Source of the DNA: Fibrobacter succinogenes
GTDB lineage: Bacteria > Fibrobacterota > Fibrobacteria > Fibrobacterales > Fibrobacteraceae
DNA: 41,300 nucleotides
Reading direction: 5' to 3'
NCBI GenBank assembly: GCA_902791475.1
Contig: CADAWC010000036.1
Coordinates: 1 to 41,300 of the forward strand
Part shown: in pieces, positions 8,747-15,577 of the stretch
Position numbering within the stretch: position 1 is the first letter of the stretch
Layout of the letters: every line of letters starts with the position of its first letter
Position numbers and translations under genes: made by a program
Notes under the pieces: model-generated
The model's input: the letters and a program-made list of their open reading frames with translations, nothing else
The model's database searches: none
What the model was told of the DNA's origin: nothing

Positions 8747-9192
8747 CTATTTTCGTGGGAACCACGACGAATATTTCCGGAGAGCCATGTAAGAATATTC
8801 GACCTGCGAGCACGTCATTTTCATAATGGCATCGTATGACCAGTGGAACATTCCAGCAAACGCCGCAAAACATTCCTGGAAATCGACAAACTTGCCATCA
8901 ACAGCCACGCCGATTCGCGTCACGCCGTCTTTTCTTACGACCCTCCATCCGCTAAAAAACCTTGTGCCATCTTTGCAATCGCACGGATGTCTTTTCCGGA
9001 CATTCCCCGCACGAAAGCAACAGGCTTATCGATGGCGTGCGCGACGATGGTGATCATCGCGGTGCCCTCCTTGCTGCCAGCGTTTCCGATGGCCTCAAGG
9101 TCAGCTCCGGTGAAATCCTCCTTGACTTCGACCGTTTTCACGAGCTCGCCGTCAATGTTGGGACAGGGTTTCTTCAACGTATATTTTGCCAT
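8747..9192 (-). CDS. Tail assembly chaperone, long form made by -1 frameshift
   Basis: The short frame (8935..9192, 85 residues) ends at TAA. At 8953..8959 the minus strand reads T TTT TTA, in phase with the codons TTT-TTA, the same heptamer as HIV gag-pol. A -1 slip there opens a frame that runs to TAG 8747 and adds 68 residues, total about 148. The extension ends in IMKMTCSQVEYSYMALRKYS, the aromatic-rich helix typical of the E' part of P2 GpE+E' and its Mu and lambda (G-GT) counterparts. The long form bridges tape measure and tail tube during assembly. The extension lies exactly in the otherwise empty gap before the tape measure gene. Confidence 0.8.
8935..9192 (-). CDS. Tail assembly chaperone, short form (GpE / Mu gp41-like)
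   Basis: 85 residues from ATG 9192 with AGGAG about ten bases upstream. The pattern (KYTLKKPCPNIDGELVKTVEV, here in part KKPCPNIDGELV; FTGADLEAIGNAG; FVRGMSGKDIRAIAKMAQGFL) matches the phage tail assembly chaperone family that includes P2 GpE and Mu gp41. It sits between the tail tube region and the tape measure gene, as expected. Translation either stops at TAA 8937 or shifts at 8953..8959 to give the long form listed separately. Confidence 0.88.
   Translation of the reverse strand: MAKYTLKKPCPNIDGELVKTVEVKEDFTGADLEAIGNAGSKEGTAMITIVAHAIDKPVAFVRGMSGKDIRAIAKMAQGFLADGGS
8953..8959 (-). other. Slippery heptamer for -1 ribosomal frameshifting
   Basis: The minus strand reads TTTTTTA with zero-frame codons TTT TTA, five codons before the zero-frame stop (GCG GAT GGA GGG TCG TAA). 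It matches X XXY YYZ exactly. I did not identify a clear downstream pseudoknot by eye. Confidence 0.75.
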
Positions 9193-9231
9193 AAATTTTT
9201 ACTCCTTTTTTATGACGGTTGAATGTGTTTT

Positions 9232-9921
9232 TTAGTCAATGACTTTCTTGACGTACATGCCGCGAGCGCGCATCGCGTCCTTGAAAGTCGTGATGTCATC
9301 GCCGTCGGAGAACACCAGAAGCGATTCAGCGAATTCTCCGCAGTAGGCGATTTTCGCAAACGTGTTGGCCTTGGCATCTTCCAAGAGAACTGCCTTCGGA
9401 TTCTGCAAGGCGGCAGTCGCGCTGTCGCTGTCGACGATGGACCAGAATTCCTGGCCCTTGTCCTGGCCCGTTGTTTCGACGGTCAGGTCACCGGCAGTCA
9501 CGCCGGAATCTGCAGCCGGTTCGGCAACGATGGTGATGTTGTTACCAGCCCAGCCCGCAGTCTTGGCCGTAAGTTCAAGCTTGCCAGAAGTGTTGTCAGC
9601 AGTCACGAGAGCAGAGCCGGTCGTGGCGTTGTTGATGAGAGCCTTCAGGCCCGCAGCGACATCGGACACAGTGTCGCTTTCGGCGATGGCGTATTCAAAC
9701 TTGACGCCGCCGATGGTCACGGCGACCTTCTTGGTGGCAACCGGAGTGGCACCCGTGAAGGTGATGGACTTTTCAGCAGCGACGGCAGAAGTCGGCACGC
9801 CAGCGGAAGCGAGAACCGTGCCAGCTTCGGCATTGGCACCAAAAATGAAACCGTTGTCCATGACGACGTTTCCGGTCACAATCTGGTCGTAAAATTTTGT
9901 TTCAACAGCAGGAGCTTGCAT
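9232..9921 (-). CDS. Decoration-like tail-region protein with inserted sheath-type domain
   Basis: 229 residues; ribosome site AGAGG before ATG 9921. Both ends match the GpD-like decoration protein at 13913..14281: AGTVLASAG near residue 35 against VGTVLASGG, and DAMRARGMYVKKV at the C-terminus against DALRARGIFIRKN. The stretch before it also aligns (NPKAVLLEDA against VPVCVALEAV). Residues about 50 to 150 are an insertion resembling residues 102 to 188 of the tail sheath at 10423..11895 (VAVTIGG against IRLMIGG; LTAKTAGWAGNNITI against LTAKNAGSLGHSIDI). I infer a structural protein that decorates head or tail; where it sits in the virion is unknown. Confidence 0.75.
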   Translation of the reverse strand: MQAPAVETKFYDQIVTGNVVMDNGFIFGANAEAGTVLASAGVPTSAVAAEKSITFTGATPVATKKVAVTIGGVKFEYAIAESDTVSDVAAGLKALINNATTGSALVTADNTSGKLELTAKTAGWAGNNITIVAEPAADSGVTAGDLTVETTGQDKGQEFWSIVDSDSATAALQNPKAVLLEDAKANTFAKIAYCGEFAESLLVFSDGDDITTFKDAMRARGMYVKKVID

Positions 9922-9955
9922 TTGAGCCTCTCTTTTTAGGTTTTGGATAAGTTAA

Positions 9956-10036
9956 GCCGGACATAGGATTCGAACCTATCGCCAGAACCGCCGAAACCCG
10001 TGGAAACAGCGGAACATGCGCCCAAGCGTGTCCGGA
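9956..10036 (-). tRNA. tRNA-like element, probably degenerate
   Basis: On the minus strand an 81-base segment begins TCCGGAC and ends GTCCGGC, giving six acceptor pairs. A canonical T-arm, ATAGG-TTCGAAT-CCTAT, stands directly before the 3' acceptor strand. The D-arm is poor. The best anticodon arm (TCCGC, loop TGTTTCC, ACGGG) has a C-A mismatch and lacks U33, and no CCA is encoded (TTA follows). It starts five bases after the tail tube stop codon, inside the tail operon. It is either a decayed class II tRNA or a tRNA-mimic processing or regulatory element. Confidence 0.35.
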
Positions 10037-10041
10037 GTGAT

Positions 10042-10410
10042 TTAGGTCAGTTCCTTGCCAGGAGTGCCTTCGAAAGCGAAGTTGATTTCGCCTTCGGCAC
10101 CGGCCTCGGATGCGTCACCGCTGAACGCTGCATTCGAGATGATAACCGTCTTTCCGTTCGGCTTCTCGATCTTGACTGTAGCGTTTTTCATCTTGCGGAG
10201 CAGCACGAGGTCAAGGTCGCTCGTGTCCGTGAACGTCCCGGAAACGGACGCCTTCGTGTTGCGCACCTGGTAGCCGTGAGCACGGCCGTCTGCACCCATG
10301 ATCAACGTGCGCTGCTCGCCACCGATGTCGATGGTCGGGTCGCCTTTCAGGTTCATCTGCACGCCGTTCACGGAGAGCTTGAAAATTCCACCAACGTCTT
10401 CTAATGCCAT
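10042..10410 (-). CDS. Tail tube protein (Mu GpM-like)
   Basis: 122 residues with GGAAGG before ATG 10410. The sequence has the tail tube pattern of Mu-like phages: an N-terminal GGIFKLSVNGVQMNLKGD, then a central GYQVRNTKASVSGTFTDTSD and a strand pair ending in NAAFSGDASE. Six copies per ring would make the inner tube through which DNA passes, capped by GpN and the hub. It lies directly downstream of the sheath gene, as in all Mu- and P2-type tails. Confidence 0.85.
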   Translation of the reverse strand: MALEDVGGIFKLSVNGVQMNLKGDPTIDIGGEQRTLIMGADGRAHGYQVRNTKASVSGTFTDTSDLDLVLLRKMKNATVKIEKPNGKTVIISNAAFSGDASEAGAEGEINFAFEGTPGKELT

Positions 10411-10422
10411 GATGTACCTTCC

Positions 10423-11895
10423 TTATTTGAACTGGAGTTTGGACTTGCCGATGAAGAACTGGCTGATGAGCTCGGCCGGAATCAAGAACTGCAAAGCAGT
10501 CTTGTCGTCCGGGTCGCGCATGACAACCAGGTTTTCCTTGAAGGAATCGAAATTCTGCACGAGCGCCTTGCTCATCCAGTATTCGTAACGGCTCAAAAGT
10601 TCGCCTGCACCGAGCTTCGGAGTCATGACCGTCTGGCCAGGGCCGAAGTCGTTGCCGTCATCCGCAAGCTTTGCGTGCGGGTAGCGAGAAGCCATGTAGT
10701 TGTTCCAATCCCAGCGCAAGTAGCTGAGTGTGAACACTGTTTCCACCTGTTGATAACTTGTGTCGGAAGCTCCGGCAGGAGTCGTCTTGTAGGTAGTCAC
10801 CATGCGCTTCAGGTAAACCGTTCCATCGTTGCCGGACACGAGCAGAGCGCAACCGGCACGCAAAATAATGTTGTTGTTTTCGAGGCCAAGACGATCTTCG
10901 GGCTTCGGCGCAATCACGCCCTTCACGGCGTAATTGGTAAGCGGAGCCGCCGGATCGTTGAGCGCAATCGGAGCGATGCAGCCACACACGGCCGCAGCGA
11001 CTTCGAAGCCAGGAGTAGGAGACTTCGGGAGTGTCGGCAACATGATGACCTGGCTGTTGAGTGCAGTACCGCGAGAAGTGAACGCGCTTGCGGCACCGTT
11101 AATCGAGAAGAACACCACGCCCGTCTGCTGAACAGTAGCCGTCCAGCGTTCGTCAAGAATTTCCTTGATGTAAGCGATGTTCGCCGCTTCGGCAGAGCCC
11201 GAAATGATGGCGTTGAACCACGTTCCGTCGATGATGCTGGCAATGCCCGCATCTTCGTAGTCGGCATCGGCACCGCCGCTCGCCATAGCCACCACGGCGA
11301 GAGTCAAGCCTGCAGGCAGCTCTTCACCCTGGTAATGGTTGTAACGGATGTCGATGGAGTGGCCAAGCGAACCAGCGTTCTTTGCCGTGAGCGTCACGAC
11401 GTTCGTCGCAACAGAAGCTGTCACGGGAAGATTGTTTTTCGCATTGATTGCAGCAGCAATCTTGGTCGCCACGTCGGCAGATGCGTCGGTCGCGGCAACG
11501 TTCACCGGCACAGACTGACCGCCAATCATCAGGCGAATCACGCCAGGGTTGGCAAGGCCGGACGTTCCGGACACGGTTGCCGTGATGGTGCCAGTTGCAG
11601 CAGCGCTTTCAGCATCGTCGGCAATCGGCAAAGCCCAAAGTTCGACGTTCTTGCTGTTCTTGCGGAAAGCACGAATCATCAAGGCAATCTGGCTGCCAGC
11701 GCCAAAGTAGGCGTCGGCCTGTTCGTCGGAAGTAATCTGCACAAGCGTTCCGTCGTAAGTCGATTTAGTCGACAGAGACTGGCCGATGATCAGGTTCTTC
11801 CAAGGCATAGCACCGCCTTTCACTGCGTTCGAGTTGTCGAACTCGGTCGCAAAAATCGGCACCAAGTTGTTAGCGGGAATTTCTACAAACTGCAT
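10423..11895 (-). CDS. Contractile tail sheath protein
   Basis: 490 residues; ribosome site GGAGA before ATG 11895. The N-terminus (PAMNNLVPIFATEFDNSNA-type start, actually IPANNLVPIFATEFDNSNA) and the C-terminal third (LRWDWNNYMASRYPHAKLADD, here in part WDWNNYMASRYP) are characteristic of Mu-type sheaths. Residues 102 to 188 form a protruding beta domain (VSGTSGLANPGVIRLMIGG, then LTAKNAGSLGHSIDIRY) whose relative is inserted in the 9232..9921 protein. The presence of a sheath makes this a contractile-tailed phage. Confidence 0.92.
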   Translation of the reverse strand: MQFVEIPANNLVPIFATEFDNSNAVKGGAMPWKNLIIGQSLSTKSTYDGTLVQITSDEQADAYFGAGSQIALMIRAFRKNSKNVELWALPIADDAESAAATGTITATVSGTSGLANPGVIRLMIGGQSVPVNVAATDASADVATKIAAAINAKNNLPVTASVATNVVTLTAKNAGSLGHSIDIRYNHYQGEELPAGLTLAVVAMASGGADADYEDAGIASIIDGTWFNAIISGSAEAANIAYIKEILDERWTATVQQTGVVFFSINGAASAFTSRGTALNSQVIMLPTLPKSPTPGFEVAAAVCGCIAPIALNDPAAPLTNYAVKGVIAPKPEDRLGLENNNIILRAGCALLVSGNDGTVYLKRMVTTYKTTPAGASDTSYQQVETVFTLSYLRWDWNNYMASRYPHAKLADDGNDFGPGQTVMTPKLGAGELLSRYEYWMSKALVQNFDSFKENLVVMRDPDDKTALQFLIPAELISQFFIGKSKLQFK

Positions 11896-11909
11896 TTTCC
11901 CATCTCCTT

Positions 11910-12512
11910 TTAAGTTCCAGTTACAGGTCTCACGTTAGTAACGAATTCTTGTTTATTCGCATTGCCCGAACCAAGCGAAAGCTCGTTCTTTGCTTTCAAG
12001 AATTCGTCTGCAGGCGAAGTCCTGTTGATGACAATGCTCCATTCGCATCTGAAAACGATTCTGCACATTCCTCGCGCCGCTTCGTCTTCAGATAAATTGT
12101 TCACAAGCGATTTGAGATAAAAACGGGTGATGTCGCCGTTGTGTCCAACCTTGACCGTCGTTTCCAGGCTCGTGATGATGGACTTTGCAATATTGTCGAT
12201 GTAGTCCGCAATGTTCGACGTCGATTCCGTCCCGTTAGTGTGGGCAAAATCGGCAACGTTAGCGCGACTGTACACATCGATATTCATGTCACCAGTCGTC
12301 ACGTAAAACCTGGGCGACGAGCGGTTGTCCTCGAACGTCACATTCGGAATGTTCACAATGCAAATCGATTCTTCGTCGGGCCAAATTTTGGAAATCCGGT
12401 CAGCGAAAACATTCGCACCGAGGCCCGCCAAGTTCAAGGAAGCAATCTTTGTGACAATCGCATTCTTGAAATCCCAAATACAGGACAAACTTCTTGGTGT
12501 CGGCTCAGGCAT
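11910..12512 (-). CDS. Probable tail terminator / neck protein
   Basis: 200 residues. It is placed between the head-tail joining protein and the sheath, where Mu-like phages encode the tail terminator that caps tube and sheath. The N-terminal helix AIVTKIASLNLAGLGANVF and the strand ICIVNIPNVTFEDN fit the fold (alpha, then beta hairpin), and the middle (MNIDVYSRANVADFAHT) is consistent. I do not recognise an exact family. The start ATG 12512 overlaps the upstream gene's stop by eight bases; the stop is 15 bases before the sheath start. Confidence 0.6.
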   Translation of the reverse strand: MPEPTPRSLSCIWDFKNAIVTKIASLNLAGLGANVFADRISKIWPDEESICIVNIPNVTFEDNRSSPRFYVTTGDMNIDVYSRANVADFAHTNGTESTSNIADYIDNIAKSIITSLETTVKVGHNGDITRFYLKSLVNNLSEDEAARGMCRIVFRCEWSIVINRTSPADEFLKAKNELSLGSGNANKQEFVTNVRPVTGT

Positions 12513-12864
12513 TATTCTGAATCACTCCATATTTGCAACGGTAGCAGACAACACCGTCTTTTTCAAAAACATAATCGAGAGCAATAATCTTGATGGCAGT
12601 ATGGAAGTCCGTTGACGAGAGAGTGAAAACATCGCCCTTCGCAGGTTTGCCGCCAGGCAGGTCTGCCTGACGAACAAACAAACGAGGGAAGTGTTCAATC
12701 GCAGTCGATTCGGCTCCGAGATCATTTTGAACAACCGGAGTGTCATACAGACCTTGAAGCGTGACGGAAGTATTGCCTCGCGTCAAGGTGACCATTTCAC
12801 CGAATTCATCAACGTTGAAGAAATTCGTGTTAAGGTCGTCTGTAAGGTCACTCCGGAAACTCAT
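12505..12864 (-). CDS. Head-tail joining protein (lambda GpFII-like)
   Basis: 119 residues, against 117 for lambda GpFII. The order capsid, then this protein, then the tail genes matches lambda, where GpFII attaches to the filled head and provides the tail docking surface. Features are a helical start (FRSDLTDDLNTNFFNVDEF) and beta strands with VTLQGLYDTP, LFVRQADLPG and FTLSSTDFHTAIKI, like the FII/adaptor fold. The start is directly against the capsid gene stop. Moderate confidence from position, length and pattern. Confidence 0.7.
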   Translation of the reverse strand: MSFRSDLTDDLNTNFFNVDEFGEMVTLTRGNTSVTLQGLYDTPVVQNDLGAESTAIEHFPRLFVRQADLPGGKPAKGDVFTLSSTDFHTAIKIIALDYVFEKDGVVCYRCKYGVIQNNA

Positions 12865-13896
12865 TTACACAACCTTGGCGACAACGAGAGCGTCAGCCTG
12901 GGCTACGTAGGCGAGCGGAGCGGAAGCGCACTTCAGCCAGCGACCGGACGGGTCTTCTTCGTCCCAGACCTTGCTGAAGATTTCGCCGACAAAGTTGCCA
13001 GCCTTCATGTCTTCGATCATGCCGAAGTGGACGTTGGCGGCCATCTGGTCGCTGAACACGGCCACGTAGTCAGCCGGAACGATGTTGGCCTTGCTGCCAG
13101 CGCTGTTCTCGTAGGTTTCGGTCACAGCCCAGAGGCGAACGCCGTCGGAAGTGTAGCCGAGGAACTGAGCACCCGGTTCCTTCTTCTGCGGGTCGATGAG
13201 AGCGAACTTGCCGGTGTTGATGGAAAGCTGCTTCAGCACCTTGTCGTTGCTGCGGAAATACCTCTTGGCGTTGGCACCGAACACAACGTCGGTGGCCGGA
13301 AGAGCGGAGTCCGCTTCAACGAGGTCACACCAGGCATCGATGTCTTCGAGCGGGGTGGCAGTGCCAGCGCTCCACAAAGCGCCACTCGTGAGCGTAATCT
13401 TGTGGGAATCGTCCAGACCGATGTAGAACGTTTCAATCACGTTGCCATTGGCGTCGTAGTTGTTGACTTCGCCGGTGAAGAGAGCATCGGCGCACATCTT
13501 TTCGATGGTGGCGTAGATGCGGTTGACCATGTCCTGCTGTTCCTGGCCGAGCTTGAAAGCGATGCGACCATCGATGGTCTTCACGCCGTCGGCATAGCTG
13601 AACTGCTGACCGGCAGCGCGCTTGGCGATGTCGAAAGCCTTCGTGAGATTCTTCAGCGAAATCTGATTCGGGCCGAAGAACTTGGTGGTGACACCGATGG
13701 AAGACTTCACGGTGGATTCCTCGCCTTCACGACGGAACGGAGCGAGCTTCTTGGAGCCCTTCACGATGTCGACGGCGATTTGGGTGGTGTCGTGCAGCTT
13801 CGGCGCAAAGAACTTGCGGAAAAGCCAAGGACGACGGGGAAGATTCTGGTTGATAAAACCAGTAAGGGTGGTGGCGTCGGTCAAATCGTAAGCCAT
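12865..13896 (-). CDS. Major capsid protein (lambda GpE family)
   Basis: 343 residues, close to lambda GpE (341). The N-terminal PWLFRKFFAPK and VDIVKGSKKLAPF, the glycine-rich central part and the C-terminal AAPLAY-type strand (SAPLAYVAQADALVV) fit the GpE family, which has the HK97 fold. The protein forms the icosahedral shell and is preceded by its decoration protein and by the protease/scaffold gene, exactly the lambda order C-Nu3-D-E. It is one of the surest calls in the window. Confidence 0.92.
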   Translation of the reverse strand: MAYDLTDATTLTGFINQNLPRRPWLFRKFFAPKLHDTTQIAVDIVKGSKKLAPFRREGEESTVKSSIGVTTKFFGPNQISLKNLTKAFDIAKRAAGQQFSYADGVKTIDGRIAFKLGQEQQDMVNRIYATIEKMCADALFTGEVNNYDANGNVIETFYIGLDDSHKITLTSGALWSAGTATPLEDIDAWCDLVEADSALPATDVVFGANAKRYFRSNDKVLKQLSINTGKFALIDPQKKEPGAQFLGYTSDGVRLWAVTETYENSAGSKANIVPADYVAVFSDQMAANVHFGMIEDMKAGNFVGEIFSKVWDEEDPSGRWLKCASAPLAYVAQADALVVAKVV

Positions 13897-13912
13897 GTTT
13901 TACCTCTTTTTG

Positions 13913-14281
13913 TTAAACGTTTTTGCGGATGAAGATGCCGCGAGCGCGAAGCGCATCCTGGTGAGTGTACTGGGTATCGGAGCCACCGGCGTTCAGGGTG
14001 ACATTCAGTTCGCCCTGGAAGCAAGCCATGATGATAGCGGAACCTTCGGCTTCAGTAGTGACAGCTTCGAGAGCCACACACACGGGAACCTGTTCGCTGG
14101 CAGTACCGCTTCCAGAATTGCACTTGGTGAAGGTTTCGCCTTCGGCAGAAATACCGCCGGAAGCGAGAACGGTGCCGACCGTGATGGTCTGGCTTGCACC
14201 AATCTTGACGGGCATCGCCTTGAACTGCGGAAGTTCACCAGCGACGAGATCCTTGTAAGTTCCGGTAACAGTGTCCTGCAT
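13913..14281 (-). CDS. Head decoration protein (lambda GpD-like)
   Basis: 122 residues (lambda GpD is 110). The position between scaffold and capsid and the pattern VGTVLASGGISAEGETF, then PVCVALEAV and a C-terminal QDALRARGIFI, fit the D-type cement protein whose trimers stabilise the expanded head. Its start codon overlaps the stop of the protease gene (position 14281). A second, enlarged relative is encoded at 9232..9921 in the tail module. Confidence 0.82.
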   Translation of the reverse strand: MQDTVTGTYKDLVAGELPQFKAMPVKIGASQTITVGTVLASGGISAEGETFTKCNSGSGTASEQVPVCVALEAVTTEAEGSAIIMACFQGELNVTLNAGGSDTQYTHQDALRARGIFIRKNV

Positions 14282-14709
14282 TAGTTCACCTCCTTGGACT
14301 TTGCGGCAGCCTTGAAAGCGTTCGCGATGTCGGCGTCAATCGGGTCTTCGATGGCGCTCACGCCACCGGCAACTTCCTTGCTGGCGCTGTTGGCAGCATC
14401 GAGCTTTTCCATGGCCGTCTTGACTTCGTTGTTGTTGTTTGCAGCAGCCTGAGCGCCCTTGGCTTCAAGTTCTGCGATTTTCTTCTGTGCGTCAGCGAGA
14501 GCACCGCGCATCTTGTCGAAAGCGAAGTCCTTGGCGTCGGCAACGGACTTGCCTTCGTCGATAAAGGTCTTAGCTTCGGCATCCAGGCCAAGCCCAGCAA
14601 AAGCGGACGTGATACCCATGATGCGAGCGCGTTCCGCTTCGGCAGCGGACTTTTGCAGCGCTTCAACATCAATCTGTTCAGCGCCGGTTTTTGCGTTAGG
14701 ATTCGGCAT
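14281..14709 (-). CDS. Nested scaffold protein from internal start (lambda Nu3-like)
   Basis: Inside and in frame with the protease gene, ATG 14709 is preceded by a perfect GGAGG (plus-strand CCTCC at 14714..14718) at ideal spacing. It would give a 142-residue protein starting MPNPNAKTGAEQ and containing only the helical scaffold part. Lambda makes its scaffold Nu3 in the same way from within gene C. The evidence is the strong internal ribosome site at the domain boundary. Confidence 0.65.
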   Translation of the reverse strand: MPNPNAKTGAEQIDVEALQKSAAEAERARIMGITSAFAGLGLDAEAKTFIDEGKSVADAKDFAFDKMRGALADAQKKIAELEAKGAQAAANNNNEVKTAMEKLDAANSASKEVAGGVSAIEDPIDADIANAFKAAAKSKEVN

Positions 14710-15516
14710 AGAGCCTCCATTTTGATTGTTCATGTGTTCAAAAACTTCATCGAGAGTCATGACCGCGTCGGCAAGGCCAGCATTTACGGCATCAACGCCG
14801 ACAAACACGTCTCCCTGGCCAAAGTTGTTCATGACAGTCTCGGTATCGACGCCGCGATTCTGAGCGACGGTCGAAATAAAGACTTTCGCGAGAGCGTCAA
14901 GCTCCTTTTCAATCTGCGAGCGGCCCTGCGCCGTGTCGGGAGTCGGGGCCTTGTTTGGAGAAAGCGTCGAGCGGACAACGGTCACGGCGTCGTTGCTGGT
15001 CTTGCGGAACACGCAAAGCACGCCGATAGAACCGAGAGAAGCGCTTTCGCTGGCGTAAACATGTTCGCACGCGCTACCAATCCAGTAGGCAGCGCTGCAC
15101 ATTTCTCCGGAAGTATGGGCCACGATGCCCATCGGCTTTTCACCGCGATGGCTAGCAATCTTTGCAGCCAAATCGCTCACGCCGTCAACAACACCACCAG
15201 GAGAATTCAGCTCGAATACAATGCCCTTGACAGATTCGTCGGCAACGACCTCGTCGAATGCTTCACCGATGGACTGATAAGTGTCCTGACCAAACCAAAC
15301 GGCATCGAACGTGTTGCGATGCGCAAGAGCGCCGTCGACATTGATGACCGCAATGCCATCGTCACGACGTTCAACACACTGCTGAATGTTCCATTCGCCG
15401 TTATCTTTTTGCGATTCACCCCACCAATCGACAAAACTGGAAGCCATGTTTTCGGCAGCTTCCTTGCGAATGGCAAAACGGTTCGCGTTGATAAATTTCA
15501 AAAAACTCTTTTTCAT
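14281..15516 (-). CDS. Prohead protease (S49 / ClpP-like) fused to scaffold (lambda GpC-like)
   Basis: 411 residues. Residues about 50 to 240 are an S49 (SppA-like) protease domain: FELNSPGGVVDG, the nucleophile region TSGEMCSAAYW (Ser141), GSIGVL, and a candidate general-base Lys189 in LSPNKAP. The C-terminal 140 residues are charged and helical (LADAQKKIAELEAKGAQ) and form the scaffold part. In lambda, GpC cleaves scaffold and portal during head maturation. An internal start for the scaffold alone is listed separately. Confidence 0.9.
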   Translation of the reverse strand: MKKSFLKFINANRFAIRKEAAENMASSFVDWWGESQKDNGEWNIQQCVERRDDGIAVINVDGALAHRNTFDAVWFGQDTYQSIGEAFDEVVADESVKGIVFELNSPGGVVDGVSDLAAKIASHRGEKPMGIVAHTSGEMCSAAYWIGSACEHVYASESASLGSIGVLCVFRKTSNDAVTVVRSTLSPNKAPTPDTAQGRSQIEKELDALAKVFISTVAQNRGVDTETVMNNFGQGDVFVGVDAVNAGLADAVMTLDEVFEHMNNQNGGSMPNPNAKTGAEQIDVEALQKSAAEAERARIMGITSAFAGLGLDAEAKTFIDEGKSVADAKDFAFDKMRGALADAQKKIAELEAKGAQAAANNNNEVKTAMEKLDAANSASKEVAGGVSAIEDPIDADIANAFKAAAKSKEVN

Positions 15517-15529
15517 TGGTCAACCTAAG

Positions 15530-15577
15530 CAAAAAGTAAGTGTCAAGAGCCTTTTCACGCCTTTTTCAGTCTCATCT
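15530..15577 (-). repeat. Late-operon cassette, divergent copy 2
   Basis: It starts with AGATGAGACT (15568..15577) at the portal stop codon. It continues with a weaker hairpin (AAAAAGGCGTG and AAAAGGCTCTT are similar to the arms of the other copies) and ends with ACTTACTTTTTG, like the end of the 17341 copy. It separates the portal and protease genes. Confidence 0.45.

Noticed and set aside
10675..11913. Plus-strand open frame of 412 residues
   Set aside because: Antisense to the sheath gene; composition typical of a shadow frame.
12691..13932. Plus-strand open frame of 413 residues
   Set aside because: Antisense to capsid and FII-like genes.
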